This document shows, one piece after another, positions 52,100 to 63,330 of a stretch of 64,000 nt of DNA (its first letter is position 1; each line of letters starts with the position of its first letter). This stretch comes from Calliopsis andreniformis (lineage: Eukaryota > Arthropoda > Insecta > Hymenoptera > Andrenidae). The position numbers were made by a program, and so were the translations under genes. The stretch covers positions 1,488,001 to 1,552,000 of the forward strand of contig NW_027480492.1 of assembly GCF_051401765.1 (NCBI RefSeq), in the 5' to 3' direction. The notes below the pieces were generated by a model. It saw only the letters and a list, made by a program, of their open reading frames with translations, was not told where the DNA came from and ran no database searches.

Positions 52100-54655
52100 G
52101 ACTGAAGTTTGCGGATTGAGGATTGAGGATTGAAGATTGAGGCTCCGGTATTGAGGTTTGAGGATTGAGGATTGAGGATTGAGGATTGAGGATTGAAGGT
52201 TGAATATTGATGATTGAAGGTTGCGGATTGAGGATTAAGTGTTGTGGATTGAGGACGAGGACAGAGGGTTGGGTATTGATGCTTGAGGTCTGAGGATTGA
52301 GGATTGAGGATTGCGAATTGAGGATTGAGGATTGAAGATTGAGGATTTGGTATTGAGGATTGAAGAATGAGGATTGAGGATTGAGGATTGGGGACGGAGT
52401 GTTGAGGTTTGAGTGATGAGCATTGGTGTTTGTGGATAGAGATTTGAAGATTGAAGATTGCGGATTGAGTATCGAAAACTGTGAATTGGGTATATTCTAT
52501 TGAGGATTGAGGACTGACAATTGATTGTTGAGGACTGAGGGCTGAAGATTGAGGATTCAGGATTGAGGATTCAGGATTGAGGTTTGAGGACTGAGGATTG
52601 AGGATTGAGGATTGAGGATTGAGTATTGAGGATTGAAGATTGAGGATTGGGTATTGAGGATTGAACATTCAGGATTGAGGATTGAGGATTGAGGATTGAG
52701 GATTGAGGATTGAATATTGAATATTGATGATTGAAGATTGAGGATTGAGGATTGAGGGTTGTGGATTGCGGACGAGGACTGAGGGTTGGGTATTGATGCT
52801 TGAGGTCTGAGGATTGAGGATTGAGGATTGCTAATTGAGGATCGAGGATTGAGGATTGAAGATTGAGGATTGGGTATTGAGGATTGAAGAATGAGGATTG
52901 AGGATTGAGGACTGAGGATTGAGGATTGAAGATGAAGTATTGAGGATTGAAGATTGAGAATTGACGATTGATGATTGAAGATTGATTGTTGAGAACTGAG
53001 GGCTGAAGGTTGAGGATTCAGGATTGAGGACTCGGTATTGATGTTTCAGGACTGAGGATTGAGTGTTGAGTATTGAGGATTAAAGATTGAGGATTGAGGA
53101 TTGAGGATTGAGGATTGAGGATTGAGGATTGAAGATTGAATATTGATGATTGAAGATTGAGGATTGAGGATTGAGGGTTGTGGATTGCGGACGAGGGCTG
53201 AGGGTTGAGTATTGATGTTTGAGGTCTGAGGATTGAGGATTGAGGAATGAGAATTGAGGTTTCAGGACTGAGGACTGAGGATTGAGGATTGAGTATTGAG
53301 TATTGAGGAGTGAAGATTGAGGATTGAACATTCAGGATGGAGGATTGAGGATAGAGGATTTAGGATTCAGGATTGAAGATTGAATATTGATGATTGAAGA
53401 TTGAGGATTGAGGATTGAGGGTTGTGGATTGCGGACGAGGACTGAGGGTTGTGTATTGATTTTTGAGGTCTGAGGATTGAGGATTGAGGATTGAGAATTG
53501 AGGATTGAGGATTGAGGATTGAGGATTGAAGATTGAGGATTGGGTGTTGAGGCTTGAAGAATGAGGATAGAGGTTTGGGGATTGAAGATTGAGGTCTGAA
53601 GATTGAGCATTGAGGATTGAAGATTGAGGATTGAGGATTGAGGATTGACGATTGAGGATTGAGGATTGAGGATTGAAGATTGAGTATTGAGGATTGAAGA
53701 TTGAGGTCTGAGGACTGAGGACTGAGGATTGAGGATTGAGAATTGAGGATTGAGGATTGAGGATTGAAGATTGAGGATTGGGTGTTGAGGATTGAAGAAT
53801 GAGGATTGAGGATTGAGGATTGAAGATTGAGTGTTGAAGATTGAGTATTGAGGATTGAAGATTGAGGATTGAGGTTTGAGGATTGAGGATTGAGTATTGA
53901 GGATTGAAGATTGAAGATTGAGTATTGAGGATTGAAGACTGAGGATTGGGGATTGAGGATTGAGGATTAAGAATTGAAGATTAAGGATTGAGGATTGAAG
54001 ATTGAGGATTGGGAATTGAGGATTGACGATTGAGGATTGAGTATTGAGGATTTAGAATTGAGGATTGAGGATTGAAGATTGAGTATTGAGGATTGAAGAT
54101 TGAGGATTTAGGATTGAGGATTGAAGATTGAGGATTTAGGATTGAGGATTGAAGATTGAGGACTGAGTGGTGAGGGTTGGGTGATGAGAATTGATGTTTT
54201 TTGTGGATTGAGATTTGATGATTGAAGAATGGGGATTGAGTATTGAAAGCTGTGAATTGAGGATATTCTATTGAGGATTCAGGATTGACAATTGATTGTT
54301 GAGGACTGAGGGCTGAAGGTTGAGGATTCAGGATTGAGGATTCGGTATTGATGTTTCAGGACTGAGGATTGAGGGTTGAGGATTGAGGATTGAGGATTGA
54401 GGATATGGGATTGAGGATTGAGGATTGAGGATTGAGGATTGAGGATTGAGGATTGAGGATTGAGGATTGAGTATTGAAGGTTGAGTATTGAGGATTGAAG
54501 TTTGAGGATTGAGGATTGAGGATTGAGGATTGAGAATTGAGGATTGAGGATTGAGGATTGAAGATTGAGGACTGGGTTTCGAGGAGTGACGAATTAGGAT
54601 TGAGGATTGAGGATTGAGGATTGAGGATTGCGGATTGAGTATTGAGGATAGAAGA
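52100..54655 (+). repeat. 2.5-kb HOR block P, right copy, with internal deletion
   Basis: This corresponds to 15445-17970. Near 52985 a 133-bp deletion (19 heptamers) removes the core of a module A: GAAGATTGA runs straight into TTGTTGAGAACTGAGG. Around 54106-54140 a four-heptamer unit with GGATTTAGG is duplicated. The end near 54655 jumps to sequence like 19271. Confidence 0.8.
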
Positions 54656-54659
54656 TTGA

Positions 54660-55710
54660 AGATTGAGGATTGAGGATTGAGGGTTGTGGACTGCGGACGA
54701 GGACTGAGGGTTGGGTATTGATGCTTGAGGTCTGAGGATTGAGGATTGAGGATTGCGAATTGAGGATTGAGGATTGAAGATTGAGGATTTGGTATTGAGA
54801 ATTGAAGAATGAGGATTGAGGATTGAGGATTGGGGACGGAGTGTTGAGGGTTGAGTGGTGAGCATTGGTGTTTGTGGATAGAGATTTGAAGATTGCAGAT
54901 TGAGTATTGAGTATTGAAAACTGTGAATTGATGATGTTGTATTGAGGATTGAGGATTGACAACTGATTGTTGAGGACTGAGGGCTGAAGGTTGAGGATTC
55001 AGGATTGACGATTGAGGATTGAAGATTGAGGATTGCGGACTGAGGATTGAAGATTGAGGATTGAGGATTGAGGATTGAGGATTGAAGATTGCGGACTGAG
55101 TGTTGAGGGTTGAGTGATGAGAATTGATGTTTGTGGATTGAGATTTGAAGATTGATGAATGGGGATTGAGTATTGGAAACTGTGAATTGAGGATATTGTA
55201 TTGAGGATTGAGGATTGACAATTGATTGTTGAGGTCTGAGGACTGAAGTTTGCGGATTGAGGATTGAGGATTGAAGATTGAGTCTCCGGTATTGATGTTT
55301 GAGGATTGAGGATTGAGGATTGAGGATTGAGGATTGAGGATTGAGGATTGAAGGTTGAATATTGATGATTGAAGATTGCGGATTGAGGATTAAGGGTTGT
55401 GGATTGAGGACGAGGACAGAGGGTTGGGTATTGATGCTTGAGGTCTGAGGATTGAGGATTGAGGATTGCGAATTGAGGATTGAGGATTGAAGATTGAGGA
55501 TTTGGTATTGAGGATTGAAGAATGAGGATTGAGGATTGAGGATTGGGGACGGAGTGTTGAGGGTTGAGTGATGAGCATTGGTGTTTGTGGATAGAGATTT
55601 GAAGATTGCAGATTGAGTATTGAGTATTGAAAACTGTGAATTGATGATGTTGTATTGAGGATTGAGGATTGACAACTGATTATTGAGGACTGAGGGCTGA
55701 AGATTGAGGA
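54660..55710 (+). repeat. Copy of 19270-20310
   Basis: The offset is 35409 (GGGTTGTGGACTGCGG at 54681 and 19272; CTCCGG at 55284 and 19875), then 35402 after loss of one heptamer near 55340. GGCTCCGG is changed to GTCTCCGG here. Module A cores lie at 54932, 55195 and 55647. Confidence 0.82.
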
Positions 55711-56850
55711 TTCAGGTTTGAGGATTGAGGATTGAAGATTGAGGATTGCGGACTGAGGATTGAAGATTGAGGATTGAGGATTGAGGATTGAGGATTGAGG
55801 ATTTAGGATTGAAGATTCAGTATTGAGGATTGAAGATAGAGAATTGAGGATTGAGGATTGAACATTGAGGACTGAGTGTTGAGGGTAGAGTGATGAGAAT
55901 TGATGTCTGTGGATAGAGGTTTGAAGATTGCAGATTGAGTATTGAGTATTGAAAGCTGTGAATTGAGGATATTCTATTGAGGACTGAGGATTGACAACTG
56001 ATTGTTGAGGACTGAGGGCTGAAGGTTGAGGATTCAGGACTGAGGACTCAGAATTAAGGTTTGAGGACTGAGGATTGAGGATTAAAGATTGAGTATTGAG
56101 GATTGAAGGTTGAGGATTGAGGATTGAGGATCGAGGATCGAGGATTGAGGATTAAGGATTGAGGATTGAGGATTGAGGATTGAAGATTGAGGATTGGGTA
56201 TTGAGGATTGAACATTCAGGATTGAGGACTGAGGATAGAGGATTGAGGATTGAGGATTGAGGATTGAATATTGATGATTGAAGATTGAGGATTGAGGATT
56301 GAGGGTTGTGGATTGCGGACGAGGACTGAGGGTTGAGTATTAATGCTTGAGGTCTGAGGATTGAGGATTCAGTGTTGAGAATTGAGGATTGAGGATTGAG
56401 GATTGAAGATTGAGGATTGGGTATTGGGGATTGAAGATTGAGGATTGAGGATTGAAGATTGAGTATTGAGGATTGAAGATTGAGGATTGAGGATTGAGGA
56501 TTGATGATTGAGGATTGAAGATTGAGGATTGGGGACTGAGTGTCGAGCTTTGAGTGATGAGAATTGATGTTTGTGGATCCAGATTTGAAGATTGACGATT
56601 GGGGATTGAGTATCGAAAACTGTGAATTGGGTATATTCTATTGAGGATTGAGGACTGACAATTGATTGTTGAGGTCTGAGGGCTGTAGATTGAGGATTCA
56701 GGATTGAGGATTCAGGATTGAGGTTTGAGGACTGAGGATTGAGGATTGAGGATTGAGGATTGAGTATTGAGGATTGAAGATTGAGGATTGGGTATTGAGG
56801 ATTGAACATTCAGGATTGAGGATTGAGGATAGAGGATTGAGGATTGAGGA
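55711..56850 (+). repeat. Mosaic of block K start and a block shared with 60.4-61.1 kb
   Basis: 55115-56240 matches 62202-63330 at offset 7087, including the shared rare variant ACTGATTATTGAGG (55677 and 62764). 56130-56850 matches 60413-61130 at offset 4283, including TATTAATGC (56340). The first part also follows 18.7-19.2 kb at offset about 37024. Confidence 0.78.
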
Positions 56851-57234
56851 TTGATGATTGAGGATTGAAGATTGAGTATTGAGGATTGAAGATTGAGGTC
56901 TGAGGATTGAGGACTGAGGATTGAATATTGAATATTGATGATTGAAGATTGAGGATTGAGGATTGAGGGTTGTGGATTGCGGACGAGGACTGAGGGTTGA
57001 GTATTGATGTTTGAGGTCTGAGGATTCAGGATTGAGGATTGAGAATTGAGGATTGAGGATTGAGGATTGAAGATTGAGGACTGAGTGTTGAGGGTTGAGT
57101 GATGAGAATTGATGTTTGTGGATTGAGATCTGATGATTGAAGAATGGGGATTGAGTATTGAAAGCTGTGAACTGAGGATATTCTATTGAGGATTGAGGAT
57201 TGAAAATTGATTGTTGAGGACTGAGGGCTGAAGG

Positions 57235-58140
57235 TTGAGGATTCAGGATTTAGGACTCGGTATTGATGTTTCAGGACTGAGGATTGAGGGTTGAGTATTG
57301 AGGATTGAAGATTGAGGATTGAGGATTGAGGATTGAGGATTGAGTATTGAGGATTGAAGATTGAATATTGATGATTGAAGATTGAGGATTGAGGATTGAG
57401 GGTTGTGGATTGCGGACGGGGGCTGAGGGTTCAGTATTGATGTTTGAGGTCTGAGGATTGAGGATTGAGGAATGAGAATTGAGGATTCAGGACTGAGGAC
57501 TGAGGATTGAGGATTGAGTATTGAGTATTGAGGATTGAAGATTGAGGATTGGGTATTGAGGATTGAACATTCGGGATTGAGGATTGAGGATAGAGGATTG
57601 AGGATTGAGGATTGAAGATTGAATATTTATGATTGAAGATTGAGGATTGAGGATTGAGGGTTGTGGATTGCGGACGAGGACTGAGGGTTGTGTATTGATT
57701 TTTGAGGTCTGAGGATTGAGGATTGAGTATTGAGAATTGAGGATTGAGGATTGAGGATTGAAGATTGACGATTGGGTGTTGAGGATTGAAGAATGAGGAT
57801 AGAGGTTTGGGGATTGAAGATTGAGGTCTGAAGATTGAGTATTGAGGATTGAAGATTGAGGATTGAGGATTGAGGATTGACGATTGAGGATTGATGATTG
57901 AGGATTGAAGATTGAGTATTGAGGATTGAAGATTGAGGACTGAGGATTGAGGACTGAGGATTGAGAATTGAGGATTGAGGATTGAGGATTGAAGATTGAG
58001 GATTGGGTGTTGAGGATTGAAGAATGAGGATTGAGGATTGAGGATTGAAGATTGAGTGTTGAAGATTGAGTATTGAGGATTGAAGATTGAGGATTGAGGT
58101 TTGAGTATTGAGGATTGAGTATTGAGGATTGAAGATTGAA
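57235..58140 (+). repeat. HOR H, partial copy 7
   Basis: This starts at the H anchor with GATTTAGGACTCGG for GATTGAGGACTCGG and follows the first 0.9 kb of H with more substitutions than copies 1-6 (for example GGGTTCAGTATTG near 57428, AATATTTATG near 57623). The greater divergence suggests an older copy. Confidence 0.72.
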
Positions 58141-61139
58141 GGTTGAATATTGATGATTGAAGATTGCGGATTGAGGATTAATGGTTGTGGATTGAGGACG
58201 AGGACAGAGGGTTGGGTATTGATGCTTGAGGTCTGAGGATTGAGGATTGAGGATTGCGAATTGAGGATTGAGGATTGAAGATTGAGGATTTGGTATTGAG
58301 AATTGAAGAATGAGGATTGAAGATTGAGGATTGGGGACGGAGTGTTGAGGGTTGAGTGGTGAGCATTGGTGCTTGTGGATAGAGATTTGAAGATTGCAGA
58401 TTGAGTATTGAGTATTGAAAACAGTGAATTGATGATGTTGTATTGAGGATTGAGGATTGACAACTGATTGTTGAGGACTGAGGGCTGAAGGTTGAGGATT
58501 CAGGATTGAGGATTGAGGATTGAAGATTGAGGATTGCGGACTGAGAATTGAAGATTGAGGATTGAGGATTGAGGATTGAGGATTGAGGATTTAGGATTGA
58601 AGATTCAGTATTGAGGATTGAAGATAGAGAATTGAGGATTGAGGATTGTACATTGAGGACTGAGTGTTGAGGGTTGAGTGATGAGAATTGATGTCTGTGG
58701 ATACAGGTTTGAAGATTGCAGATTGAGTATTGAGTATTGAAAGCTGTATATTGTGGATATTCTATTGAGGACTGAGGATTGACAACCGATTGTTGAGTAC
58801 TGAGGGCTGAAGGTTGACGATTCAGGACTGAGGACTCAGAATTCAGGTTTGAGGACTGAGGATTGAGGATTAAAGATTGAGTATTGAGGATTGAAGATTG
58901 AGGATTGAGGATTGAGGATCGAGGATTGAGGATTGAGGATGAGGGTTGAGGGTTGAGGATTGAGGTTTGAGGACTGAGGACTGAGGATTGAGGATTGAGG
59001 ATTTTGGATTGAGGATTGCGTATTGAGGATTGAGTGTTGAGGATTGAAGATTGAGGATTTGGTATTGAGGATTGAAGAATGAGGTTTGAGGATTGAGGAT
59101 TGAGGATTGAGGATTGAGGATTGAGGATTGAGGTTTGAGGATTGAAGATTGTCGATTGGGTATTGAGGATTGAACATTCAGGATTGAGGATTGAGGATAG
59201 AGGATTGAGGATTGAGGATTGAAGATTGAATATTGATGATTGAAGGTTGAGGATTGAGGATTGAGGGTTGTGGATTGCGGACGAGGACTGAGGGTTGAGT
59301 ATTGATGCTTGAGGTCCGAGGATTGAGGATTGAGTGTTGAGAATTGAGGATTGAGGATTGAGGATTGAAGATTGAGGATTGGGTATTGGGGATTGAAGAA
59401 TGAGGATTGAGGATTGAGGATTGAGAATTGAGGATTGAGGATTGAGGATTGAAGATTGAGGATTTGGTATTGTGGATTGAAGAATGAGGATTGAGGATTG
59501 AGGATTGAGGATTGAGGATTGAAGATTGAGTATTCAGGATTGGAGATTGACGATTGAGGATTGAGGATTGAGGATTGAGGATTGAGGATTGAGGATTGAG
59601 GATTGAGGATTGAAGATTGAGTATTTAGGATTGAAGATTGAGGATTGAGGATTGAGGATTGAGGATTGAGGATTGAAGATTGAGGACTGGGGACTGAGTG
59701 TTGAGCGTTGAGTGATGAGAATTGATGTTTGTGGATTGAGATTTGAAGATTGAAGATTGGGGATTGAGTATTGAAAACTGCGAATTGGGTATATTCTATT
59801 GAGGATTGAGGACTGACAATTGATTGTTGAGGTCTGAGGGCTGAAGATTGAGGATTCAGGATTGAGGATTCAGGATTGATGTTTGAGGACTGAGGATTGA
59901 GGATTGAGGATTGAGGATTGAGTATTGAGGATTGAAGATTGAGGATTGGGTATTGAGGATTGAACATTCAGGATTGAGGATTGAGGATAGGGGATTGAGG
60001 ATTGAGGATTGAATATTGAATATTGATGATTGAAGATTGAGGATTGAGGATTGAGGGTTGTGGATTGCGGACGAGGACTGAGGGTTGAGTATTGATGTTT
60101 GAGGTCTGAGGATTCAGGATTGAGGATTTTGAATTGAGGATTGAGGATTGAGGATTGAAGATTGAGAATTGGGTATTGGGGATTGAAGAATGAGGATAGA
60201 GGTTTGGGGATTGAAGATTGAGGTCTGAAGATTGAGTATTGAGGATTGAAGATTGAGGATTGAGGATTGATGGTTGACGATTGAGGATTGAGGATTGAGG
60301 ATTGAAGATTGAGTATTGAGGATTGAAGATTGAGGTCTGAGGATTGAGGACTGAGGATTGAGAATTGAGGATTGAGGATTGAGGATTGAAGATTGAGGAT
60401 TGAGGATTGAGGATCGAGAATCGAGGATTGAGGATTAAGGATTGAGGATTGAGGATTGAGGATTGAAGATTGAGGATTGGGTATTGAGGATTGAACATTC
60501 AGGATTGAGGACTGAGGATAGAGGATTGAGGATTGAGGATTGAGGATTGAATATTGATGATTGAAGATTGAGGATTGAGGATTGAGGGTTGTGGATTGCG
60601 GACGAGGACTGAGGGTTGAGTATTAATGCTTGAGGTCTGAGGATTGAGGATTCAGTGTTGAGAATTGAGGATTGAGGATTGAGGATTGAAGATTGAGAAT
60701 TGGGTATTGGGGATTGAAGATTGAGGATTGAGGATTGAAGATTGAGTATTGAGGATTGAAGATTGAGGATTGAGGATTGAGGATTGATGATTGAGGATTG
60801 AAGATTGAGGATTGGGGACTGAGTGTCGAGCTTTGAGAGATGAGAATTGATGTTTGTGGATCCAGATTTGAAGATTGAAGATTGGGGATTGAGTATCGAA
60901 AACTGTGAATTGGGTATATTCTATTGAGGATTGAGGACTGACAATTGATTGTTGAGGTCTGAGGGCTGAAGATTGAGGATTCAGGATTGAGGATTCAGGA
61001 TTGATGTTTGAGGACTGAGGATTGAGGATTGAGGATTGAGGATTGAGTATTGAGGATTGAAGATTGAGGATTGGGTATTGAGGATTGAACATTCAGGATT
61101 GAGGATTGAGGATAGGGGATTGAGGATTGAGGATTGAAT
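58141..61139 (+). repeat. Diverged mosaic heptamer region
   Basis: No gene or unique sequence is present. The left end resembles 19.9-20.3 and 18.7-19.06 kb; the middle shares variant orders with 10.4-11.4 kb; 60413-61130 pairs with 56130-56850. Module A cores are near 58434, 58760, 59793 and 60917. Substitutions unique to this region are common, for example ACAGTGAATTG near 58421, GGATTTTGGATTG near 59000 and GATTTTGAATTG near 60125. Confidence 0.7.
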
Positions 61140-62590
61140 ATTGAATATTGATGATTGAAGATTGAGGATTGAGGATTGAGGGTTGTGGATTGCGGACGAG
61201 GACTGAGGGTTGAGTATTGATGTTTGAGGTCTGAGGATTCAGGATTGAGGATTGAGAATTGAGGATTGAGGATTGAGGATTGAAGATTGAGGATTGGGTG
61301 TTGAGGATTGAAGAATGAGGATAGAGGTTTGGGGATTGAAGATTGAGGTCTGAAGATTGAGTATTGAGGATTGAAGATTGAGGATTGAGGATTGAGGATT
61401 GACGATTGAGGATTGAGGATTGAGGATTGAAGATTGAGTATTGAGGATTGAAGATTGAGGTCTGAGGATTGAGGACTGAGGATTGAGAATTGAGGATTGA
61501 GGATTGAGGATTGAAGAATGAGGATTGGGTGTTGAGGATTGAAGAATGAGGATTGAGGATTGAGGATTGAAGATTGAGTGTTGAAGATTGAGTATTGAGG
61601 ATTGAAGATTGAGGATTGAGGTTTGAGGATTGAGGATTGAGTATTGAGGATTGAAGATTGAAGATTGAGTATTGAGGATTGAAGACTGAGGATAGGGGAC
61701 TGAGGATTGAGGATTAAGGATTGAAGATTGAGGATTGAGGATTGAAGATTGAGGATTGGGAATTGAGGATTGACGATTGAGGATTGAGTATTGAGGATTT
61801 AGAATTGAGGATTGAGGATTGAAGATTGAGTATTGAGGATTGAAGAATGAGGATTGAGGATTGAGGATTGAAGATTGAGTGTTGAAGATTGAGTATTGAG
61901 GATTGAAGATTGAGGATTGAGGTTTGAGGATTGAGGATTGAGTATTGAGGATTGAAGATTGAGGATTGAGGATTAAGGATTGAAGATTGAGGATTGAGGA
62001 TTGAAGATTGAGGATTGGGAATTGAGGATTGACGATTGAGGATTGAGTATTGAGGATTTAGAACTGAGGATTGACGATTGAGGATTGAGTGTTGAGGATT
62101 GAGAATTGAGGATTCAGGATTGAAGATTGAGTATTGAGGATTCAAGATTGAGGATTGAGGATTGAGGATTAAAGATTGTGGACTGAGTGTTGAGGGTTGA
62201 GTGATGAGAATTGATGTTTGTGGATTGAGATTTGAAGATTGAAGAATGGGGATTGAGTATTGGAAACTGTGAATTGAGGATATTGTATTGAGGATTGAGG
62301 ATTGACAATTGATTGTTGAGGTCTGAGGACTGAAGTTTGCGGATTGAGGATTGAGGATTGAAGATTGAGTCTCCGGTATTGAGGTTTGAGGATTGAGGAT
62401 TGAGGATTGAGGATTGAGGATTGAGGATTGAGGATTGAAGGTTGAATATTGATGATTGAAGATTGCGGATTGAGGATTAAGGGTTGTGGATTGAGGACGA
62501 GGACAGAGGGTTGGGTATTGATGCTTGAGGTCTGAGGATTGAGGATTGAGGATTGCGAATTGAGGATTGAGGATTGAAGATTGAGGATTT
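61140..62590 (+). repeat. HOR H, partial copy 8
   Basis: This matches 46707-48157 at offset 14433 through GGTTGTGGATTGCGG (61181) and the CTCCGG landmark (62371). It ends where GAGGATTTGG replaces GAGGATTGAGG near 62588. It carries GTCTCCGG, as 55.28 kb does. Confidence 0.82.
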
Positions 62591-63330
62591 GGTATTGAGG
62601 ATTGAAGAATGAGGATTGAGGATTGAGGATTGGGGACGGAGTGTTGAGGGTTGAGTGATGAGCATTGGTGTTTGTGGATAGAGATTTGAAGATTGCAGAT
62701 TGAGTATTGAGTATTGAAAACTGTGAATTGATGATGTTGTATTGAGGATTGAGGATTGACAACTGATTATTGAGGACTGAGGGCTGAAGATTGAGGATTC
62801 AGGTTTGAGGATTGAGGATTGAAGATTGAGGATTGCGGACTGAGGATTGAAGATTGAGGATTGAGGATTGAGGATTGAGGATTGAGGATTTAGGATTGAA
62901 GATTCAGTATTGAGGATTGAAGATAGAGAATTGAGGATTGAGGATTGAACATTGAGGACTGAGTGTTGAGGGTAGAGTGATGAGAATTGATGTCTGTGGA
63001 TAGAGGTTTGAAGATTGCAGATTGAGTATTGAGTATTGAAAGCTGTGAATTGAGGATATTCTATTGAGGACTGAGGATTGACAACTGATTGTTGAGGACT
63101 GAGGGCTGAAGGTTGAGGATTCAGGACTGAGGACTCAGAATTAAGGTTTGAGGACTGAGGATTGAGGATTAAAGATTGAGTATTGAGGATTGAAGGTTGA
63201 GGATTGAGGATTGAGGATCGAGGATCGAGGATTGAGGATTAAGGATTGAGGATTGAGGATTGAGGATTGAAGATTGAGGATTGGGTATTGAGGATTGAAC
63301 ATTCAGGATTGAGGACTGAGGATAGAGGAT

